Notes: generated by a model not told the origin, from the letters alone. A stretch of 64,000 bases of DNA from Sipunculus nudus (GCA_026874595.1 CM049312.1:76354929-76418928); one strand, 5' to 3'. Positions 17,601 to 30,521 are shown, counted from the stretch's first letter. Program-made: numbers and translations.

Positions 17601-20600
17601 AAATATAACATTAGACAGAAAATTACGGGAATATGTTATGTTATATATCACAGCATCCTTACATCCTAAAATGTTTTTTTCTCTTGCAGCAAAACCTAAC
17701 AAAAACATGAGTTGGACAACCCCTTCACCTTAAAATAATACCGCAAATTAGAGCTACATTATTAGAGCATACATTAATTATTAATATCCATTTGCGTTAA
17801 GCTTATTAAAAAGTACCAAGTTGCCGATACATTAAAAAAATTCAAACGCTGTGGATATATATGTGACCTATTCACAGTTCACGCAGCACCTACTGATAGG
17901 CTCACAGCCTATCCTATATGAACTTAGAATCAATGTCTTTCACAGCTGATGTCTCGTGGATTCATCCAGCAATAGGTAGCAGAATATGTCTCCACACAAC
18001 GATTTTCAGAACCTCTAAAGTTTCGTGTGTAAATAATGTTTTTGGCCTGTAACTGGACGCGCTCACAACAGGTATAAGTCGCCGGATTACCAGTTCGTCG
18101 GTAATTGAGATATTCACACTGTAGCCCGTTATAGAGGCATCAGCGTGGCCCTACTCATACACTGACCGTTTAACGGTGACAGACATCGTCTCTCAGCTGT
18201 ATAGACTATGATGAGCGCAGACCTGCCTCCAGACTGCAGACAATCGTCAGACTGCACCAAACCGGCGCGCTGACCATGCAATTTTAGCGATTTCCTTCTC
18301 AACCACTGCAAATATGTGCTTGCTGACGTTACAAATCCCTGACTTTCTTCTGGCAATTATACTATCATATTAAACATTAATTGAGATCACCACATGGACT
18401 TCACATTCATATAAATAAGAAACCATTCATCATATTCATCCCTTAAACAACCGGCTTTATAATTACATTATAATCTTCATAACATTGTATTATGCCGACC
18501 GTCAATAATTACATGAATATTAAGATGGGCACGCCTCCATAAATCAATGCTGAGAAAAGTAAACTAAGCAGGTGTTTGATCTTTATAGTCTCCAATAAAT
18601 TACGTTGCTATAGACCACAGAGACGGTTACTAGACAGAGACGGCTCCCACGGAAATAAACTGTACTGAAATTAACATCAAAGGAGGCACGTGTGCGCTCT
18701 CACCTGAGTTCTCACGCTAACATCTAAACATGTTACTCCATATTAATGTACAATAAATTATAAAAACAATCATCTGGTTATACTCACTACTGGAACATGC
18801 AATACAACAACTAAGTCACATTCTGCTGGTGACAATTACACAGTTTAGTATTGGGCAGCTTATTACACCGATGCATGTTTGGCATCTGAGATTATAACCT
18901 AAGGTTATATTCAAATTTGTTTAAATGATTTTCATAATTTCCCAACGCTCATTAAAATTAACATTTATTTGTGGATACCTGAATAACCGAGTCGCTTATT
19001 CACAGCGACCTGGGTCTGTATATGGGCACATATATTTGATAGGGGTATTAAAATAAATAAATGACTAAGCTTGATTAAGCTAAATTTTGTGGAGATGGCA
19101 CCTTGTCAGATTAGCACAGGTATTGACCTAATCCATGATTATCCCTTTAAAGGGAACATTACTGTGAACCAACCAGAACAAAGGCATCCTCCGTTAATCT
19201 TTTTTGTCATTCACTATAAACAAATTTTTCAGTGGATTACTTTGTCAGAACAATATTTAACACAAACCATATATTTTTATGTAAAACATTTAACCAGAAA
19301 CTTTTTCAAAAAAGGATTCTGTTAATGTTTGTAATAATACATCAATGCATTATTCTTTGTGCATTCTCACATTCTAAACATTCTAAAAGTTTACGCATTA
19401 ACTGCTTCATAAGAAATTTTGTAAAGCGGATATTTATATAATTAGTCATACTTGCATATGCATTGTAAAACAACATTACCTGGATCAATGTAAGGTTGGA
19501 TTTTTAACATATATTTCTTTCGAAATTGTCACTTTTTTGTGGACCTGCACTGGTTCATAACATGAAAGACCCTAAAGACTGAAAGATAAATATGAGGTTA
19601 TAATACTCTAGAAATAGTGTTCCCCCTGTTCCCTTTCAATAGAATGCTTGTACTTGATCTTGCTGTTTATTATGGCTTATCCCCCACACACTGAATCATA
19701 AATATTTTCTTACAATTCTAACATCATTTTAACGATTATATAATATAATATAAGTAATATGAAGACCCAAATAAGCGGCATGCCAGACAGGACAGGAAAA
19801 TGAATATTTTAAGGACAAATTGAAGAGTAGGATGACGACCGGTGGATGAAAAATATTAAACACAGAAAACTGAATCCATCGTGTTCGACTAAGAAATGAT
19901 ATCAAACAGTAAAATTAGAAATGTGACAAGGTCACACTTTCTAAATCAATTTTTCTGTTGGAGAGCTAATCTGGATTGAGCGAATTATATTTTAATTTAG
20001 TTTCATGGTTTATTAAAATCAATGGTTGAGAATAATGATCGTTTCTAACAACAAAAAGCTACTTATGCGTGTAACAGTCAGCGTGTTTCGAAAGCAGTTT
20101 CTCAGACTAGATATCAATCCCAGTAGCTCTAGTTATTGTCTGATAAACATGTATCAGCAAATGCAGGAAAATATTGCTTTAAATACGTGCAAAAAAATTA
20201 ATACATTTAGAAAGATTACCATAAATGTGATATCTGCAGTGTATATACAGTAATTAACATTAGAAAAAATTGGGTATATGCATGTAATAAATTATTAGTT
20301 TGAACGAATGTTTAAATTTTGCTCTTGCCATATACCCAACAGGCACCAAACCGGCAAAGCTGCCTGTCCAGTGGTGGCAAGGCCTGTAATGTTCATGATA
20401 ATGTTTAAATGTTTAGATAACGTTAATGATGAGCAGCACCGATGATTAGCTCGGTGTGCAATGAAGGGATAATGTGTATCCCGCAAATGATGATGCCATT
20501 GGATCAGCTGTTACGTCTAAAGTATTGGTCGCTTACTGTGCATTTTCTTCAAGCCAACATGGAGAAGAATAAAATGCTGGTTACACTGCATCTCCATTGC

Positions 20601-21587
20601 ACACCGATGAAATCGTTGATGCGGCTTCATCAAAATATTTTGTTTTCAGGCTTATATCAAATAAACATTAAACCGTTTACTCTTTCAAAAACCACATCAT
20701 ACATAAAAGCCTGGTAAAAAATAGAAATTGCTTATTTTTTTAAAGAAGCAAGTGTTGAATACCGTATTCTGATATGGTGTATGGAATTAACTGGAGTATA
20801 AGTGAATCTATCATTTCTAACATTGTCGTACTTGTACTTATTTATAGTGACATCACGAACAAGCAGTTACTTTAAAGCGGCATAGATATACCCAATTCAG
20901 TATATCTGATTATTTTGATTTTACTAAATTTGGTGGATATTGCTGTTAAACACTTGATTATTTTGATCGCATGTCACACTGAAAGTCATGCGGGAGCAAC
21001 GTAAATTCTTACACAGCAGCTGTGGAATTTCATCATAAGTATTTTAATCTACAATAGCGAAACACGCTATACTTCCAGCTTGCAATTTCTTCTATTATTT
21101 CAAAATAATAATATCCTACAATTACGTTTACACCAAAAGCACAAATTTCGAAAAAACAGTTTCACATGTGTTTTGGTTATTTCCTACGTCACTAGTTATA
21201 CGTGACAGATATTTTTTCTATTGGACTCGAGATTAACCAGGCCTGATTTCTTAAATCCTGGCCTCCGACTCCGACTACAAGTCCGTGTCTAAGAAACTGG
21301 AGTCCAAGTCAGACCCTGATACAGTTGATTCGTGTCCGAACTGGAGTCCTACATCACTGTTCGCAAACCTCCGAGCACAGAAACGATGTATATACACTTA
21401 CTTCACCAGATCTTGACAGCATGTATACATTTATGTATGTATTGTATATATTATAAAAAAGATGAACAGACGTGAATGTTGTTGCATAACATGAATAAAT
21501 TTGGTCATTCATGCTGTCTCCTGCTTTGCTCGATTAAAATAAAATGGAGGCTTGTAGACGAAACTACCTATTTAAGGCCAAAAAAAT

Positions 21588-21843
21588 AAGGTATGGTTCT
21601 CAGGCACTTTTATTCAGAAATCAGTGCGGGTGGGCGGTATTTTATTTTTTACCTTTTTTTAAAGTCGCGATAAAAATGTCATATGATCAGGGAAAAGCAT
21701 GAAAATAACAAATTTCTTTCCTAAACTGGTAAAAGCACTACAAAAATTGTATTATTTATCTTCTTGAAAGATAAAAATCAAAATAAAAATTTTTGATGCG
21801 GGGGGTTAAAATTGACGCGGGCGGTGCCTGAGAACCATACCTT
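21588..21843. mobile_element. MITE with 20-bp perfect terminal inverted repeats
   Basis: AAGGTATGGTTCTCAGGCAC at 21588-21607 is the exact reverse complement of 21824-21843. The 256-bp body has no ORF and is AT-rich apart from GCGGG-rich subterminal stretches near both ends. The flanks are AT-rich, so a target-site duplication is ambiguous. The superfamily is not assigned. Confidence 0.8.
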
Positions 21844-23467
21844 TTATTCATTTTTTGGTCTAATAAGAAACATTTTAACTTTCGGTTCGACATATACTCC
21901 GGACATATTATCGCTTGAGACATTTGTTAAATTATGTATCAATTCTTCTGTAAAAATTAATACAGTTTGAGAGCATAATTGTAAAATCGGGGCTGCCATT
22001 TTGCGTAAACACTTAAACCCGGATGTCACATATAAGGCACGATGATCAAAATGCACGTGTACGACGCATGAAGAAAAACAAACCAGTTTTCATAGAACGT
22101 CATATGTATGTAAAACTGATAAAATTTAAAATCATGTAAAACGCATGTAAAGGGACACTTTTACAAGGAAACGAACACAAGAATGTATCAATTTAATATG
22201 AAACGTGATATATACCTCCTTAGAAGTATACATACATACATACACACTAGACACCCTCCGCAGGCCCCAACGCGCCCCTCGTGCTGCGGGGTCCACAATT
22301 CGCCCCGCACCGCCCCGAGGGCTTGATTTTGTAAGTCGGGGTGGACCAAAAAAATCTCGGCGGGTCGGGGCGGGGCGGGTGCGGTTTAAAAGCTTGGTTA
22401 TGCGGTTTCTTGATATATAAGTACAGGTTTATGCGGGCCGAAAACCTGGTTTTATTACATTTGCTTAGATATAAAGCACTCCAGGTCTGTTTATATTCCT
22501 TCGATTAATCAATTTTCTTAATTACTATATTGCACTATTGAAATATAAATTCCCCAAGTTTTTTTAATGTATGTGTATTATATAATACACACACACATAT
22601 ATATATATTGTAATTGGCGTTTGAAAACATGAATGGAATATATTTCTACAAAATAAAACACTTTTACCTATTCTTGCATAAAACCAATCCGTGACTTAAG
22701 ATGATATTACAGAGAGTTATATATTTGTAGTTTATTTGAGGAATGAGACTTACTTATGCATAGTATCTGATTTTAATATTCATAAATGTAATTTCATACA
22801 TATACTTTTTAAATAAACTTTTTTACAACAATTAACATACAAAAGACCATCAAAATAACAAAACACATATAAAACGGTATACAGAAACAAACAGACAAAA
22901 TCCTAGACATAAGATGACATAAAACATACTAAACTGACTTAGTAATTTGTGCCTTATTCCTTTTTCCTATCAGGTAAGGAAAAGCGATCCAACATTTTCA
23001 CCCATTTTATAATAATATTAGACGCGCGTGCTTTCTTTTGTGCCCGTACATTCAACCTTTTTCCATATATTTCAGAAAAGTAAAAAATCAATTAAACTCT
23101 GATTTTCTATCAGACAATTTCATTAATTAACTTTATTTATTAAACAGAATGGTGCTGGATAAAAGACTGCTGGTAACTGAACAAAAAATAAAATTATATG
23201 GAAATGTACTTCAGAAGGATACACCTGCAAAATATATTTCAAATCGATCGTCCATTAAATCTTAGTAAAACAATACCGATGGCATTAATTTATCCCGAGG
23301 GGGCATTGAAAAGTACGTAAATTAAAATGTATTCCTCGTAGCTGCTCTACATTCAGTACGAGATTACATCTTTAAATCTTCAATCTGCAATGTATATAAA
23401 AAATCACAGTGTACATACTTCTAATCATTCTGAGCAATACAGTTCAATGTCCATACCTGATCCCTAA
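21844..23467. other. intergenic region with a GC-rich patch
   Basis: No gene was recognised. A strikingly GC-rich patch at about 22255-22390 (GGGGCGGGGCGGGTGCGG and its C-rich counterpart upstream) stands out in AT-rich surroundings and looks like the terminus of a dispersed repeat. A short TA/CA simple repeat lies at 22572-22608. Confidence 0.45.
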
Positions 23468-26373
23468 TGTCCCTTTCACACATTCACGTTTGATCGTACG
23501 TTTGGCCGCGTTTCGCAACATTCTCGGAGAACGTGGGTGGTCGTGGAGGTTGGAAATGGTCGCCGCCGACGTACGCTCATTGTTCGTCCATTGTACGTTG
23601 TCATTACGACCAGTACGTTCGACTTACGACTGGATCGCGAAATAAAACGTGCGATCCCCGTACGCTTTTAGTACGTCCACAACGCCCCCTGTACGATATT
23701 CTTACGTTGTTAATACGCTTACTGCGACCATTTTACGCTGTATCACGTCAACCTTACGATCGATTTACGTGTGTACTACGTATTTCGCGATCTTAGGACG
23801 CTCAGTGAGCGTTGTTTGCGTCTTTTGTACGACTCGAGTACCAAGTATATATAAACAACGGTTGTTTTGAGTAGCTTTCATTTCCAGTCTGACTTCCGAT
23901 GAGTCGATTTGATTGTTGCAAAAGAAAGCGCCTTGGCTGTTTTGGCGGAGGAGATGCGGAACAATGGGAAAACGGCGCGAGAGATGGATGAGGCCTTGGC
24001 TGCAAACCAGAATTCTCTTCGGCCAGTACGAGCAGCTGATGATGGAGTTGGAGATGGCTGACAATGCCAGCTTCAAGAACTTTCTTCGCCTCGAACCGCA
24101 AATGTTCTATGAACTGCTGGAAAGAGTTGGTCTTCGCATTCAACGTCAAGACATCTTCTGGAGGAAAGCACTGCCTCGAGGCTTTGCATGAAGCTAGCCT
24201 GCACCTTCAGGTTCTTGGCCACTGGCTGCACATACAAGTCTCTGATGTACAACTTCCGAGTGGCGCACAACACCCTTGCTCGGTTCATATCGGAGGCAAT
24301 TATTTCGGAATATGCTGATGAAGTCCTCGCCATACCTACCACCATCCAGGGTTGGCTGGACATTGCTGAACTTTTCTCCAGAAGATGTAATTTTCACTAC
24401 TATCTTGGAGCTATAGACGGCAAACATATCGCAATCTGGTGTCCTTCGAGATGCAGATCAACATATTACAATTATAAGTGCGTCAATTCCATTGTTTTGA
24501 TGGCCCTTGATGATGCAGACTAATATTCATTTGGGTTGATGTTGGTGCCAATGAATCATGTTCGGACAGTCAGATATTCGGGACCTGCGAACTCAAGACT
24601 ACAACAGAGGATGGTACTATTTTTTTCCCTTCACCCACACCACTACCAGGAGATAACTAGGATCTACCCGATTTTATTATCGGAGATGATGCTTTCCTTT
24701 TGAGGCCCTGGGATTATGAAACCCTACTGTCGAAATCTCACAGATGAAGAGCGGATATTTAATTACAGGCTTTTAAGAGCCAGAAGAACGGTTGAGAACG
24801 CCTTTGGAATATTAATGCAACGATTTGCCTGTTTGTTGACTACTCTGAAACTGTCTCCAAGGAATGTGGAAAGCGTGACTCTGGCTTGTGTTTGCCTGCA
24901 CAATATAATGCGGAGACGCTATCCTGCTATGCAAAATGCTCTCTTACGCAGCGAGGACCTGCAGGGTATACCTGGTGCCTGACGTCAAGGACAAAACTTA
25001 AATGTGAACTTTCAACCAGGCCGTGGCAACAGTGCAACAAATGTAGCAAAAAATGTGAGGGATTATTTATCAAGGTATTACTCGCATCCTGTAAGAGCTG
25101 TGCCATGGCAGGCTGCAAGTGTTTTCCCAGAACGATAACATTTTTAAAGCTACATTTCAGTGCATAACAAGAGACACTAAGCAATAATAATTGTTAGTAT
25201 GTTGAAACGTGGTTTTGTAAAATTGCAATGTATGCAAAAAATTGGAAGTTGTTTAAAATGTTTATAATTTTGTGATATATTATTATTAAAAGTTGATTGT
25301 GCATTTGCCTTTTCAATAGAAATTATTACTTTAATATATGCCTTGTCCCATAGTCTAAAAATGTAGTCTGAAAAAGGTAAATATAAAATATAAAAATTAC
25401 ACATTTATTTCTACATACACCCAATAGTTCAACAGTTAGTACAGGATTAGAATACCTTATTGGTAAAATAGAAAATAATACATTTGCTACCGCCCTTATA
25501 ATACGAAATGTAATTTCTCACAGTTATTTGATATACACATGCCAATTAATCTTAGTTATTCATGTTCCCCATGTTATGCTTACATCCTTAATGTTATTTT
25601 AAATGAGAGGGTCTTGCCTATATCTGGCAACTGTCACACCAGTTAAGAGTGTTATACAGTGTGTAACCATCTGATAAAAAAAAGAAAGAAAGAAAATAGT
25701 ATATTAATATTTATTATTTTAAACTATTTATTATTTTATTTTATTTATTTTAAACTACAATAAACTATAAAATTTCTGGGTATTGTGGAATAAGGAATTG
25801 GGACCAAGTTTATGATTCATTTTGTTACGCTTCGATATTTGGACTTAACTTTTTATTGAAATACAAAATTAGATTTATTAAAAAAATGACGCACTGAGAA
25901 CGTCGAGATGACGTGGTAAGAACGTGCTGAAAACGTACAACAGACGCCATGGACGTTCACAGAACGTGAAGAGAACCTAATTGGGACTCCTTGGACGTAA
26001 AGAGGACGTATGCAAAACGCCAAGGACGCGCTTATGACGTAATAAGAGCGCACAATGAACGTAGTATGGACGTACAATTGACTCAGTCAAGAAATGATGG
26101 CGACCACCCGCGTTCTATGTACGTCCTTCGTACGTCCTTTGTACGTCAACTACGTTTTTTGTATGTTGCATACGTAATGAAGTACGTTTCGGCACGTTTG
26201 CCGCGATCGACCGCGCTCAAGTTTTACAGGAAAACTTTGTCGTAGAGGGTTGGCGATCATGGTGACTCTGCGACGACTTCTGGAGACCATTGTACGTTCA
26301 ACACCGCGACCACCACGTTTCCCGAGAACGTGGTGGTCGTAGTGGCTAGAACGTGTATGTGTGAAAGGGGTTT
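23468..26373 (+). mobile_element. PIF/Harbinger DNA transposon, complete but decayed, TSD TAA
   Basis: The left end (from 23468) and right end (to 26373) share inverted CCCTTTCACACAT and CACGTT, followed by imperfect longer inverted segments containing GAGAACGTGG and GTGGTCG. Flanking TAA at 23465-23467 and 26374-26376 is the expected 3-bp TWA target duplication. The 2,906-bp element carries a HARBI1-like transposase pseudogene. Both subterminal regions (about 23490-23800 and 25890-26340) are dense in ACGT/GTACG motifs, probably transposase-binding repeats. No second (Myb/SANT) ORF was recognised. The right end lies 82 bp beyond the stop codon of SDR paralogue 2. Confidence 0.88.
23964..25138 (+). 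pseudogene. HARBI1-like DDE transposase pseudogene
   Basis: The frame starting at 23964 has RRERWMRPWL, FGQYEQLMMEL, FKNFLRL and WRKALPRG, the usual PIF/Harbinger N-terminus. It shifts frame near 24180 into FRFLATG, YNFRVAHNTL and LGAIDGKHIAIWCP (first catalytic Asp), then shifts again at 24520. The second Asp is in FIIGDDAF (about 24670-24695) and the third acid in RTVENAFGIL (24787-24816). The C-terminus continues past a TGA at 24980-24982 to RDYLSRYYSH and ends at TAA 25136-25138. All three DDE residues survive, but at least three frameshifts and two internal stops make it non-functional. Confidence 0.88.
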
Positions 26374-26377
26374 TAAT
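26372..26377 (-). promoter_or_regulatory. ATTAAA polyadenylation-like hexamer at the transposon junction
   Basis: On the minus strand, ATTAAA spans the end of the Harbinger element and its TAA duplication, 78 nt after the stop of SDR paralogue 2. No AATAAA or ATTAAA occurs between stop and element. Further AATAAA copies on this strand lie inside the transposon (25852-25857 and 25874-25879). Confidence 0.4.
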
Positions 26378-26455
26378 CAGCTTTGAATGTGTAAATGTAC
26401 GGATAATAGGATATATACAAAGTTACTGATCTGAGAGCCACTATCTTGATCTTCA

Positions 26456-26685
26456 TCAATGTGTTTGTTTTAGTGACGCCGGCAAAGGGTCATTCCTAGT
26501 GACAATGATGTCACCTAGCCATTCCGGCATCCACTGTATCGGCAGGAACAACAGTTTGGCGTCCCAACCAACCACGTACCTGGCGCGGGGGTGGCGAGCG
26601 AGCAGAGCGTGGGCGTAGGCGTCAATCACCAGTTCCAACTTGTCGCTTGCGATTCCATCTATCTCTGTCAGTCCTTTCGTCAGGG
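26456..26685 (-). CDS. SDR paralogue 2, coding exon 4 with stop
   Basis: 230 bp after a CTTGCAG acceptor, ending at TGA (26456-26458). It shares AYAHALLARHPRARYVVG with paralogue 1. The first dozen residues (LTKGLTEIDGIA) are unlike those of paralogue 1, and it is one codon longer. Confidence 0.88.
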
Positions 26686-29600
26686 CTGCAAGAAGAGAGA
26701 AGTTGTGTCTAATTATCCATCATATTTTATATTTAAAAAGTATAATTATTTCCTAACTAATTAGTATTATATAACTCCAAAACTAGGGAGTTAGGGAGTT
26801 CATTAAAATATCAATATTTTCTGACGTCACACGGGAAGACAACACTTTCGACAATTATATTCTGCTGCTGTGGTTTAAAAAGACTTATTTTCAAGAACTG
26901 TCCTTTGGTCAATGTAATAGTCATAAGTGACAAATGTGCAGCCAATATTCAACGTCATAACCGATGGAGGCTTCTTCTGAAGGTAAACTTCTACATAAAT
27001 TCACTTCTCTCAGGTATTGATTTCAAACAGGATAATTGTATTTCATAATTAAGTTTTAATTTTATACCATTAGAAGTGAAACTGATCTTCGATAAACATA
27101 TTTTTCCAAAAAGGGTATCCACGCTGAACCTGAGAAAAATACCAATATGGCATCAGGAATTTTATCATTTTTACCATTTTGTTATATTTACTGCTGTCTA
27201 AAGGCTATCTTACAAACAAAGTTCCCCATCAATTGAATAATGTTTTTGAAGTAATAACAAGGAATAAAGTAACGAAAATGGTTTATGATTTTCAGAACTA
27301 TCTTTTAGTGTAAAATAAGTAAAAACAATATTGTTATTGTAGACCTCCTTGTGGCCATATCTGTGTCCAGGTTGCCTGTTCCCTTCAATCTTCAATAACG
27401 CGAGTAACAGACAGGTCCATCGCCTGTTGGTGTCACTGTCTATTAAGTTTTGATAAAGGTAACCATCCTGTAGGATTGGAATGTTGTTATTATGCCTTCT
27501 GGATTCCAGGTTTTATATGAGCGAGGTTAGGAATAATCCTTAAGTCATAATCTGTCATAGACAGAGTAGATTTCTATGGTTCGATCGATATTTAACATTT
27601 TCCAGATTTTATCCTTCATTTTGGTAAATGACGTGCTTACCAAATCCGACGTAAGACCCATCGCTTGTTATGATTACCCCGACACTAATTAAATGTAACC
27701 TCTGGATCTGCTTGTAACAATACAGGGGATTTAGGTAATAGGGGGTCCAACCAAGGAGGACTAATGTAAAACCTCAAAAAAGATCACAAGGTCCGGAAAA
27801 TAAGGGAGCGGGGGGGGGGGGGTGCAGGCCACAAAATAATGTCTGAAACCCTTGAAAAAGCATGGAGCCCGGACCCCCTGGACCCCTCCCCTGGATCTGC
27901 TTGTAATAATATGACGTCATATATTTGCTCTACCTTCATTGACAAATTCCGTGCCGTACTCCTCCTGGATATGAACTGGTGCCCGCTGGTACACCCTCCA
28001 CAGTGCCCGCTTGATGTCGTCTTTGTTGATTATGTTTGTCTTGAAGAAACCAGGCTCAACAAGAGAAGCCTTCACTCCGAACGGCCGCATGTGTCGTCTG
28101 CCAAAAGTAGTCAAACAGTTAAAAACTACATTGAAGAACATATTTCATAATAATGGATTTGGAGCAATGTCTACTCGTCTATTAAGGTTTTACTTTTTAT
28201 CATTTTTTGGTAAGACAATCATAATTTAAAAGAAACTAGAAATCTTAAGACCATAACGGACGGAGAAACGTTTCAGAATTATAGTCATTAAAAAAATGAG
28301 ACAAATACCAGGGCTCGAGATTAGCGCGGAGCCACCAAAATTGATGGCAGTTTGAAGGTCCAGCATCAATTGGACGGCATTGATAGGTAAAGGGCTTGGT
28401 CAAGATTCCCTTTTGCGGGAAAATGCATTTCGAGCCCTACCTGAGAGTGTCCGTGAAAGCTTCCACACCATATTTGGACACGCTGTAGGGGGCGCTAGTT
28501 GGAAGGCTGAACCGTCCCATGATGCTCGACATGTTGACTACGCGGCCTCGTTCTCGTTTGACCAACGGGAGGAATGTGATTGTGACGTCAATCAGGCCGA
28601 TGAGGTTGACGGAGTTCAGCTCATGATAATCGCTGATGTCGAGCCAGTCTATTGGACCGCCTTGAGTTGCGATGCCTGCATTGTTCAGGACTCCCCACAA
28701 ACCTGATGAACAGATTTTTAAAATGTACACAAAGAAAAGACTGAAATAATACTTACTTTTGCAATATATTTTACATAATAAATTGCAATTAAATCAATGT
28801 TTATTTTTTATTTTTTCAACATTACAATCCAACCAATGATGGTTATGATTATTAGTCTTATGCACCAACGTATGCATTAAAAGCTACTGGTTGGTTCTTG
28901 GTATCAAAATATCCTAAGAACGACGCCATTTTAACTGTCTACAAGATTTTAATCTGATATTGTGGCTTTGGAAATTCGTTCACTTTTGTATCAAATATTC
29001 TGTGATAATGTTATAGTTTGAGGGGACAATGGCCAAATTTGTGACGGAATAAAGTATGATTTATTTAAAAAGACAATTTATACCTCCGGAGAGGGTTTTG
29101 CGGGGGTTGGTTTGTTTGTTTGTCTGTTAGCAACATTACTACAAAATTCAAAATAGCTCGGCAATGAGACAAGGAAATATTTTTTTTTCAATTTTGGGGA
29201 TGATCCGGATCACCATCAGGATTTTTTAAAAGGTTAATTGTTGTATTTCTGACAATGCTATATGGGGGTCATGAGCTGCCTTGGCGGAGATCTGCGCTCT
29301 CTGAGTGCTTTTCTCTTTATGAAGATATTCGTTTCATGCATTAGAGCGCTTTTCATTGTAACATCGTGAAACATCATGACATTTACTACATAAGGTATTT
29401 TATAAGAAAATTCAGTGAAAGTTTGAATGATCAGTGCTAATGATATATAATAGCTGTTGTAAGGCGATGTATTATAAAATTGAAAATCTATCGAAAAACT
29501 AGATGAGTGACCCCTTCCCCACACTCCCACAACTGGGCGATATTTGGAGAATCGGCTATTGGGTATAATAGGTCAAGGGAATTGGGAATTAGGTCAAGGT

Positions 29601-30521
29601 AAAATATAACTAATATCATGCATGCCCATAGGTCAGTTTTTGAAAGAGAGCTATATTTGAGATAAAACAAACGTGCAATCAATGGCTCTCACTCTTTGGG
29701 CACCTCAGAAAGTCCACCGACAAAAACATTTTGACCCATTTATTGATAAGGAGACAAAATTCATTAACCCCTATAATCCTCCCCTCCCATATAAGCCTCG
29801 CCTCCATGCTATTGGAGGCTTAACGAGACAATCACAACTCATGCATTTTCATAATTAACGGTCATTCTAATAACGATTCTATACTGAATATATATAAAAA
29901 ATCACGTCCATATTGAAAAATAACACCAGCATCATAGTTTTCAGCTAATAGGCAATTTCACAAGACTGACAAGAATGTAATTTAGGCATAAATAAAGTTC
30001 ACGACAGTCCCAAAAAATAATTTCAAATGTTAATATTTGCAATGAACATAATATAATATTTCGATTTTCATACAGACATAAACGAATAAAATAATTTACT
30101 TTCGCTTGTAAAATCTCAAAAAGGATGACTTGAAATCTTATAAAAATGACGTCACCAAATATAACGTCACCCAACATGAATCGAATCTCTCACCTCTTTC
30201 AGCAGGCAGTTTCTTTTTAATGAACTCATATGCATCAGTGACGCTTTTGTGATCCGTGACGTCCAAACGAAACGTCACCACTCGAGATGACGTCACATCT
30301 TTAAGATCCGCTTCTCCTTTCTCTGTCAGGCAACCAGAGAACACGTGACATCCCAGAGAGTCAAGTCGTTTTGTTATTAGGTTACCAAACCCTATGTCAC
30401 AGCCTGTCACCAGAATGTACTTGTCGTATAAAGCCCCGACTCTCGGTAATCTGTAAAGGTAGTCGAGGAGTTTGTAGACCACATACACACCGATCACTGA
30501 GAGGATAAAACACCAAGCCAT
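26456..30521 (-). CDS. SDR paralogue 2, retinol dehydrogenase / 17-beta-HSD6-like, 4 coding exons
   Basis: Exons 30194-30521, 28441-28702, 27934-28097 and 26456-26685 join to 984 nt, 327 residues plus stop, with GT-AG introns in phases 1, 2, 1. Motifs: hydrophobic N-terminal helix (1-20), TGCDIGFG (39-46), LNNAG (115-119), catalytic Ser in NMSS (168/169), YSVSK with Tyr182 and Lys186, and EPG in exon 3. It is an SDR9C-like, probably ER-anchored dehydrogenase of retinol or hydroxysteroids; the substrate is inferred from family only. Exon lengths 1-3 equal those of paralogue 1, about 20 kb downstream in the same orientation. The ATG lies in a good context (ACCATGG) directly after a TTTCAG motif, consistent with an acceptor of a 5' UTR intron. 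Confidence 0.9.
27702..27911. repeat. short insertion flanked by 21-bp near-perfect direct repeats
   Basis: CTGGATCTGCTTGTAACAAT at 27702 recurs at 27891 with one change. The 168 bp between begins CAGGGGATTTAGG, contains a G run (27811-27821) and ends GGACCCCTCC. The G/C-rich ends resemble repeats starting CAGGGGCGGATCCAGG, one end of which is at 31280. It lies in intron 3 of SDR paralogue 2, 22 bp from the splice donor. Confidence 0.55.
27934..28097 (-). CDS. SDR paralogue 2, coding exon 3
   Basis: 164 bp between a TTGGCAG acceptor and a GTAGAG donor. It encodes RRHMRPFGVKASLVEPG and EEYGTEFVNE. Confidence 0.88.
28441..28702 (-). CDS. SDR paralogue 2, coding exon 2
   Basis: 262 bp between a TCATCAG acceptor and a GTAGGG donor. 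It encodes LNNAG, NMSSIMGR and YSVSKYGVEAF. Confidence 0.9.
30194..30521 (-). CDS. SDR paralogue 2, coding exon 1
   Basis: 328 bp, ends in phase 1 at a GTGAGA donor. It encodes the membrane helix, TGCDIGFG and the segment through FIKKKLPAER. Nearly every residue matches exon 1 of paralogue 1. Confidence 0.9.

Larger units (their letters stand above)
13476..21587. other. intergenic region between the LINE and the MITE
   Basis: Eight kilobases of AT-rich DNA with only short ORFs without recognisable domains. Within it are two short tandem-repeat areas listed separately. At 16490-16620 there is a GC-richer stretch with GGGGTCTCCGGTTTC that resembles dispersed-repeat sequence but could not be classified. 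Confidence 0.45.
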
